Source: Myxococcota bacterium (GTDB taxonomy: Bacteria > Myxococcota_C > UBA6777). From it: a stretch of 6,967 nucleotides of DNA. Both the position numbers and the translations under genes were made by a program. Shown here piece after piece: positions 5,825-6,967 of the stretch; the stretch's first letter is position 1, and every line of letters starts with the position of its first letter. The stretch covers positions 1 through 6,967 of the forward strand of contig CAUJFU010000459.1 of the NCBI GenBank assembly GCA_963169055.1. Reading direction: 5' to 3'. Below the pieces are notes generated by a model. The model saw nothing but the letters and a program-made list of their open reading frames with translations. It ran no database searches and was not told where the DNA came from.

Positions 5825-6967
5825 ATGGATCAGCAAACATTCCAACAAACTCTTCATCAACTCCGCGAAGTTTTGGAAGAAGCCCTGATCACGGAAGGCG
5901 ATTATGTGCAGCAAAAAGCCGATGTTTTGGCGCATCTGCGAGATGCCTGCACCCACAAACGCTGCACGCCCAAAGAAGCTCTCCAAGCGCTCAAAACATC
6001 CCATGCTTCGGGCGATCTCAGCGATGCCGAATATGACCGCGAAAGAAAGTGGTTTCTCCAAGCAATGCTTCCTTTGGCATCGTCGGCTCCTTCCGCTGTG
6101 TCTGCACCTGTCGCCTCGCCCTCTAAGTCTGTTGCATCGGCTCCTTCTCGACCGCATGGGGCCGATCTCTGGGCAACAGGCGGGGCCTCTCCTGCTGCTT
6201 TTTCGCCCACGCCTGCACCGGCACCTTGGGCGACTCCCGCACCTGTTTCTTCTGCCTCGAAAACGACGGAAGATTCGCTGGTTGGGCGGGTGCTGTTGGA
6301 GCGTTTTCGGGTCGAGCGTTTCGCAGGAGCAGGGGGGATGGGGCGGGTGTATCGGTGCTATGATCAACACAAAGAAGCCTATTATGCGCTGAAACTGTTG
6401 CCGCCTGTATTCGCCGAAGATGCGTCGGTGCGGCAACGGATGCTCCAAGAGATCCGCATCAACGAGCGGCTGCATCACAAAGGCATCGTGCGCAGCTACG
6501 ATCTGTTCCATCTTCCGAGTGTGGGGGCCTTTTTTACGATGGAGTGGTTAGAAGGCCAAACCTTCGAGCAAATCCTGAACGAGGCGCGCCAAAACAATCA
6601 AAAGCCCGCGCTACCGCTCCCCCAACTTGCAGAGGTGTTTCGTGGCATCGGCGATGCACTCGAACATGCCCATCAACAGGGGGTGATCCATCGCGATCTC
6701 AAGCCAGCCAACTTGATGATCTTGTCGGGGCAGCAGATCAAGGTGATGGATTTTGGGATCGCAAAGATCGTCGACACGCATACCACCCACCACACGGGCA
6801 TGACGGGAACCCTCTTTTATATGGCCCCCGAACAGATGCGCGGAGCGGCCCGTGTCACCGCCGCTGCGGATGTTTATTCGCTTGCAGTTGTTCTCTACGA
6901 AGCGCTCACCTTGGAACTGCCCGTGGGTCGCGTGACTCCGCCCAGTCGCTTGTGTGGCGAATTCCCC
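5825..6967 (+). CDS. Hanks-type Ser/Thr protein kinase, N-terminal part (cut by window end)
   Basis: The frame is open from the ATG at 5825 to the last base, 381 residues with no stop. Residues 1-82 hold two related helical motifs: TEGDYVQQK (23-31) and SDAEYDRER (66-74), each preceded by Leu-rich helix sequence, resembling SHOCT domains. Residues 83-150 are an Ala/Ser/Pro linker. The kinase domain starts near 158: glycine loop GAGGMGRVY (168-176), ATP-binding Lys190 in ALK, probable helix-C Glu209, hinge MEWLEG (239-244), catalytic HRDLKPAN (289-296), DFG (309-311), activation-loop threonines including Thr327 and Thr329, APE (334-336) and Asp349 in DVYSL. All expected catalytic residues seen so far are present, so an active cytoplasmic kinase transferring phosphate from ATP to Ser/Thr is expected. 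The C-lobe end and any sensor or membrane segment lie outside the window. Substrates are unknown. It is divergent from the beta-propeller gene, with a promoter at 5685-5713. Confidence 0.95.
   Translation, partial: MDQQTFQQTLHQLREVLEEALITEGDYVQQKADVLAHLRDACTHKRCTPKEALQALKTSHASGDLSDAEYDRERKWFLQAMLPLASSAPSAVSAPVASPSKSVASAPSRPHGADLWATGGASPAAFSPTPAPAPWATPAPVSSASKTTEDSLVGRVLLERFRVERFAGAGGMGRVYRCYDQHKEAYYALKLLPPVFAEDASVRQRMLQEIRINERLHHKGIVRSYDLFHLPSVGAFFTMEWLEGQTFEQILNEARQNNQKPALPLPQLAEVFRGIGDALEHAHQQGVIHRDLKPANLMILSGQQIKVMDFGIAKIVDTHTTHHTGMTGTLFYMAPEQMRGAARVTAAADVYSLAVVLYEALTLELPVGRVTPPSRLCGEFP

Overview
The window looks like chromosomal DNA from a free-living Gram-negative bacterium with a complex lifestyle, possibly a Myxococcota/Bradymonadota-type 'deltaproteobacterium'. 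This rests on a Hanks-type Ser/Thr kinase with an Ala/Pro linker, a very large secreted beta-propeller protein with a lipoprotein-like N-terminus, wide repeat-filled gaps and moderately high GC. The taxon is an inference; no rRNA or marker tree is possible here.

Layout. Bases 1-542 hold no convincing gene. They contain an inverted repeat, one copy of a dispersed ~130-bp structured repeat (copy A, 268-398) and GC-rich hairpins just downstream of yebC. Bases 543-1289 (minus) encode a full-length YebC/TACO1-family protein with a good sigma70-type promoter in the 248-bp gap before it. Bases 1538-4921 (minus) encode an 1127-residue exported protein of the 'secreted protein with C-terminal beta-propeller domain' family (Pfam Beta_propel, COG4880 type), about twice the usual domain content. 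Bases 4922-5824 form a 0.9-kb non-coding gap between two divergent genes. It holds a 12-bp tandem array plus repeat copy B, a second 12-bp array plus repeat copy C, and three 41-bp direct repeats. Bases 5825-6967 (plus) encode the N-terminal 381 residues of a Ser/Thr protein kinase that runs off the window. It has two SHOCT-like helical motifs before its kinase domain and a recognisable promoter just downstream of the 41-bp array.

The three genes do not form an obvious operon or known pathway: yebC has its own promoter and the kinase is divergent. The most unusual part of the window is the repeat block. A 12-bp array joined to a structured 130-bp element occurs twice in tandem (element offset 219 bp), and a third copy of the element without the array lies near 0.3 kb. 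Each copy carries stem-loops and a T-run. GATC is common in the genes and nearly absent from the repeat block, so the block has a different sequence history or constraint. I found no CRISPR array, tRNA, rRNA or transposase gene.
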